From an uncultured Saprospiraceae bacterium (GTDB lineage Bacteria; Bacteroidota; Bacteroidia; Chitinophagales; Saprospiraceae): 6,086 nucleotides of DNA. A program made the position numbers and the translations under genes. Numbering within the stretch: the first letter of the stretch is position 1; each line of letters opens with the position of its first letter. Location of the stretch: the NCBI GenBank assembly GCA_937930625.1, contig CALHBW010000280.1, positions 1-6,086 of the forward strand. The letters run 5' to 3'. Under the pieces are notes generated by a model. That model was given only the letters and a program-made list of their open reading frames with translations, searched no databases and had not been told where the DNA came from. Positions 4,331 through 6,086 of the stretch are shown in pieces.

Positions 4331-5291
4331 AACCGGGTTTGTACTGAAATTTGCCCATCACACCGATATAATCGCCGCCCGAATCTGAAAGTGGTTCAAA
4401 ATCGACACATTCAAGTTCGCGGGAATGGAGGATATGGTCTGTGGGGACTTGTAGCAATTTGGTGCTGGGATTGATGAGTACAGGGTTGAAATCGCGGCGT
4501 CCGTTGCAAAGCCCTGTCAAGGTGCGAAACGATTTGAGTTCCTGCGACCAGGGGACGACATTGTACGCGCCGAGCGTGAGTACAGGCGCGTCCGGTTTTT
4601 TGACGATATTGGCAATGTACATCAAGTGACGGCGAATTTTTTCGTAAGCACTCGTACTGACGGGAGGCTCCGTATTGGCATAGACAAAAAATACATCTTC
4701 GCGTTCGTCGTCAATTTGTACTTTTCCAAAAATATTGGGCGTATCTTCAAAATGGAAGGTATCAATCTGTGTCAGTGGATATTTGGAATAAATTGCAAGT
4801 CCGCGAAAATCCAAGCGCACAATGGATTCCGAATATGGATATTTTTCCTGCAAACCTGCTCGTAAAAACTGATTCCAATCAAAGGTCAATTCTTGAATCG
4901 CTATGATGTCAGCGTCTGTATCAAGAATCGTTTTTATCATATTCGGCGGAGCTTGGCTGGTAGAGCCTACATTGAAATGAGCAACTTTGAAATAAGGTTC
5001 GCCGTTGAGTTTTGGATAAAAGGCAGCTTGTTCGGTATCGTGGAAGGAGGCTTTGAGGAAAATACACATCAAAGCACAAGCCGTAAAACTAACGAACATG
5101 AGATTGGTGGAACGCAAAAACAGGAATAGAAAACCTAATATCAAGCACAAAAACATGAATTGCACCGCAAATTGCGCCCCGATTCGGAAAACGAATAAAT
5201 CGGGCGTATAGACGCTAAATATTGTCCCCAAAGCGAGTACTAAGCCCACCATAAGTTGGTACAAACCGATATTCCTGATTCGTTCGAGCAT
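4308..5291 (-). CDS. Membrane-anchored EEP-superfamily protein, catalytic site apparently degraded
   Basis: Three hydrophobic segments (about 11-28, 40-59, 63-80) are followed by an endonuclease/exonuclease/phosphatase-fold domain (about 100-315), the layout of YafD-like membrane EEP proteins. Fold signatures are present: AHFNV (104-108, Asn107), ADIIAIQE (127-134, Glu134), RGLAIYSKYPL (163-173), VYANTEPP (203-210), LTLGAYNVVPWS (238-249), TDHILHS (284-290) and a final GGDYIGVMGKF (305-315). Three normally catalytic positions differ: the TH before PP reads TE (Glu208), the GD[FY]N motif reads GAYN (Ala242 for Asp) and the C-terminal SDH reads GDY (Tyr308 for His). The frame is intact over 327 codons, so the protein is probably expressed but may not be an active nuclease or phosphatase. 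It overlaps dgkA by 23 bp and is likely cotranscribed with it, pointing to an envelope or lipid-related role, which is inference. Confidence 0.87.
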   Translation of the reverse strand: MLERIRNIGLYQLMVGLVLALGTIFSVYTPDLFVFRIGAQFAVQFMFLCLILGFLFLFLRSTNLMFVSFTACALMCIFLKASFHDTEQAAFYPKLNGEPYFKVAHFNVGSTSQAPPNMIKTILDTDADIIAIQELTFDWNQFLRAGLQEKYPYSESIVRLDFRGLAIYSKYPLTQIDTFHFEDTPNIFGKVQIDDEREDVFFVYANTEPPVSTSAYEKIRRHLMYIANIVKKPDAPVLTLGAYNVVPWSQELKSFRTLTGLCNGRRDFNPVLINPSTKLLQVPTDHILHSRELECVDFEPLSDSGGDYIGVMGKFQYKPGYAQGSLR

Positions 5292-5326
5292 GGTTTATTT
5301 TGATAACAATGCTTGGGTATAAGCTC

Positions 5327-5416
5327 CAAATTTCAGCTATTCAATACTTAATAAAAACAGCGTTTTTATTAGCATACTTAGCCTCTGTAATTTGGATGGG
5401 TTCAAGCTGAAATTTG
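5327..5416 (-). repeat. Nested inverted repeats upstream of the EEP-like gene
   Basis: An outer pair of exact 12-nt arms (5327-5338 CAAATTTCAGCT and 5405-5416) encloses a perfect 10-bp hairpin (5349-5358 and 5362-5371, TAATAAAAAC, loop AGC). The inner hairpin is flanked by direct repeats ATACTTA at 5344-5350 and 5374-5380. On the minus strand it lies after the lipoprotein gene and 36 nt before the EEP-like start, so it could terminate the former transcript, structure the leader of the latter, or be a small mobile-element relic. Confidence 0.5.
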
Positions 5417-5481
5417 TGAACAACTTGAATCAGACGTTTTTTGAGACGTTTTTATATGAGATAAGTTACTTACTTGAAAAT

Positions 5482-5523
5482 ACCAAATTCCAAAAAATGA
5501 AAATGAAAATTTCAGAATTTGGT
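5482..5523 (-). terminator. Possible terminator hairpin after the lipoprotein gene
   Basis: Exact 9-nt arms ACCAAATTC (5482-5490) and GAATTTGGT (5515-5523) with a 24-nt loop lie 20 nt beyond the lipoprotein stop codon on the minus strand. The minus-strand sequence after the stem reads ATTTTC, only a short T-run, and the loop is long, so this is a weak terminator candidate. The position favours it; the AT-rich stem does not. Confidence 0.35.
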
Positions 5524-5542
5524 GTTTTGCAACTTGAATTAT

Positions 5543-5764
5543 TTATTTTTCAGTGCAAGTACCACCGAGTGCTTCATACACTTCAATTTGGTCGTCATAA
5601 TCGCCACGACTGTCAAATTGGTCGATACAGATAAGTGTATCTTGCGTCTGCATACTCGAACCGGTAAACCCGACACATTCCGTACAGCTATCCGTTACAC
5701 AAGATGTTAATCCTATCATTAATACGACCGCCAATGCTGCTACAGATTTCACTAAAATTTTCAT
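5543..5764 (-). CDS. Small cysteine-rich lipoprotein of unknown function
   Basis: The 73-residue product begins MKILVKSVAALAVVLMIGLT and has a lipobox LTSC, with Cys22 as the lipidated residue; after cleavage the mature part is about 52 residues. It holds four further cysteines (27, 30, 46, 70), enough for two disulfides in the periplasm or outside the cell, in the pattern CTECVG, LICIDQF, then YEALGGTC near the end. It is acidic. No residues at +2 to +5 (VTDS) clearly fit the described surface-export signal of this phylum. The start at 5764 is preferred because AAGGG lies 5 nt upstream; in-frame ATGs at 5767 and 5779 would add two or five residues, and the one at 5779 overlaps that ribosome site. 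I do not recognise a named family. A partner or function cannot be inferred; it has its own leader and probably its own promoter. Confidence 0.72.
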   Translation of the reverse strand: MKILVKSVAALAVVLMIGLTSCVTDSCTECVGFTGSSMQTQDTLICIDQFDSRGDYDDQIEVYEALGGTCTEK

Positions 5765-5790
5765 CATATCCCTTATCATAGTTTTTTATG

Positions 5791-5798
5791 CAAAAATA
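5791..5798 (-). promoter_or_regulatory. Candidate Bacteroidota -7 promoter element (TATTTTTG)
   Basis: On the minus strand the octamer reads TATTTTTG, an exact fit to the phylum -7 consensus TAnnTTTG, ending 26 nt before the lipoprotein start codon, which would give a leader of about 20 nt. No good -33 TTTG/TTG was found at the expected distance upstream, so only half of the promoter is supported. Confidence 0.4.
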
Positions 5799-5880
5799 CT
5801 TGTCCAAAGTAGGCATTTTTTACTAATTCGGCACTAAAATAGCTAAAAATAGTACTTTTAGTAGGAAATTTGGGACAAGT
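5798..5880. repeat. Inverted repeat upstream of the lipoprotein promoter region
   Basis: Arms ACTTGTCC (5798-5805) and GGACAAGT (5873-5880) are exact reverse complements, with an inner pair ACTAAAA (5833-5839) and TTTTAGT (5856-5862). The left arm abuts the candidate -7 element, so the outer sites could be paired binding sites for a regulator of the lipoprotein gene. With 8-bp arms 67 nt apart this may be coincidental. Confidence 0.3.
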
Positions 5881-6086
5881 TTATCTAAACCATAAAGTAG
5901 TTGACACTTTCGGAAGTTGATTTTTTAAATTTGAAAAAATAATTTAGACCTCCGTTTACTAAACTTCAAAGAGTCTATTGATACCCCACAGAATAAAAAA
6001 CTCATTTGAATTGAATTTCTAAATTTCATAACTCATTGATAATTAATTATAAACTTAAAATGAATTTTTATAAAATAAGTTAATTT
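5881..6086. other. AT-rich tail without recognisable gene
   Basis: No credible ORF on either strand. The only thing noted is that TTGATAATTAATT (6036-6048) and AAACTTAAAAT (6051-6061) also occur, in the same order, inside the MITE-like element (1340-1352 and 1371-1381), which may mean that a related element begins near the window edge. In such AT-rich sequence this is weak. Confidence 0.35.

Noticed and set aside
5392..5710. Plus-strand ORFs across the lipoprotein region
   Set aside because: They overlap the minus-strand lipoprotein, which has a clear lipobox, and their own products look random and repeat-derived.
5779..5779. Upstream ATG (5779) as lipoprotein start
   Set aside because: It adds MIRDM before the basic signal start and would translate the AAGGG ribosome site that is well spaced for 5764.

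Overview
The window comes from a member of the Bacteroidota. The best evidence is gldN, a core gene of the gliding motility / type IX secretion system that is confined to this phylum. Supporting signs are the near absence of Shine-Dalgarno sequences, AT-rich spacers, a TAnnTTTG-type promoter element and a small cysteine-rich lipoprotein. I cannot name the genus from the sequence.

Layout. Positions 1-299 hold no gene but contain a perfect 34-bp palindrome, a TTAAAC hexamer array and an inverted repeat in the gldN leader. gldN (300-1145, +) converges on an SRAP-domain abasic-site protein (1682-2371, -) across a gap full of repeats. Next come a short conserved-looking unknown gene (2611-2940, +), convergent with a TatD-family nuclease (3064-3825, -) across a GC-rich REP-like palindrome. 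Upstream of tatD on the minus strand lie a DgkA-type lipid kinase (3965-4330) and a membrane-anchored EEP-fold protein (4308-5291), which overlap by 23 bp and are probably translationally coupled. A 73-residue Cys-rich lipoprotein (5543-5764, -) follows, and the last 290 bases are AT-rich without a gene.

The genes are mostly unrelated housekeeping or envelope functions: secretion and gliding (gldN), protection of abasic sites in ssDNA (SRAP), nuclease (tatD), lipid phosphate recycling (dgkA). The EEP-like protein keeps the fold signature but has lost several expected catalytic residues, so it may be a pseudoenzyme.

The most striking content lies between the genes. Three spacers carry arrays with an 8-bp period, unit roughly ATGNNNNA (commonest ATGAGTGA), in facing inverted copies. 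Six exact copies of the 13-mer GAATTTTGAATGA occur in 6 kb, all outside genes. The arrays abut or enter the ends of coding sequences and supply or touch the stop codons of gldN, SRAP and dgkA and the start regions of SRAP and tatD. Nested inside the first inverted pair is a 154-bp MITE-like element with 52-nt terminal inverted repeats and a 6-bp flanking duplication. Two further repeat classes (the hexamer arrays and the REP-like element) make this window a compact sample of a repeat-rich intergenic landscape.
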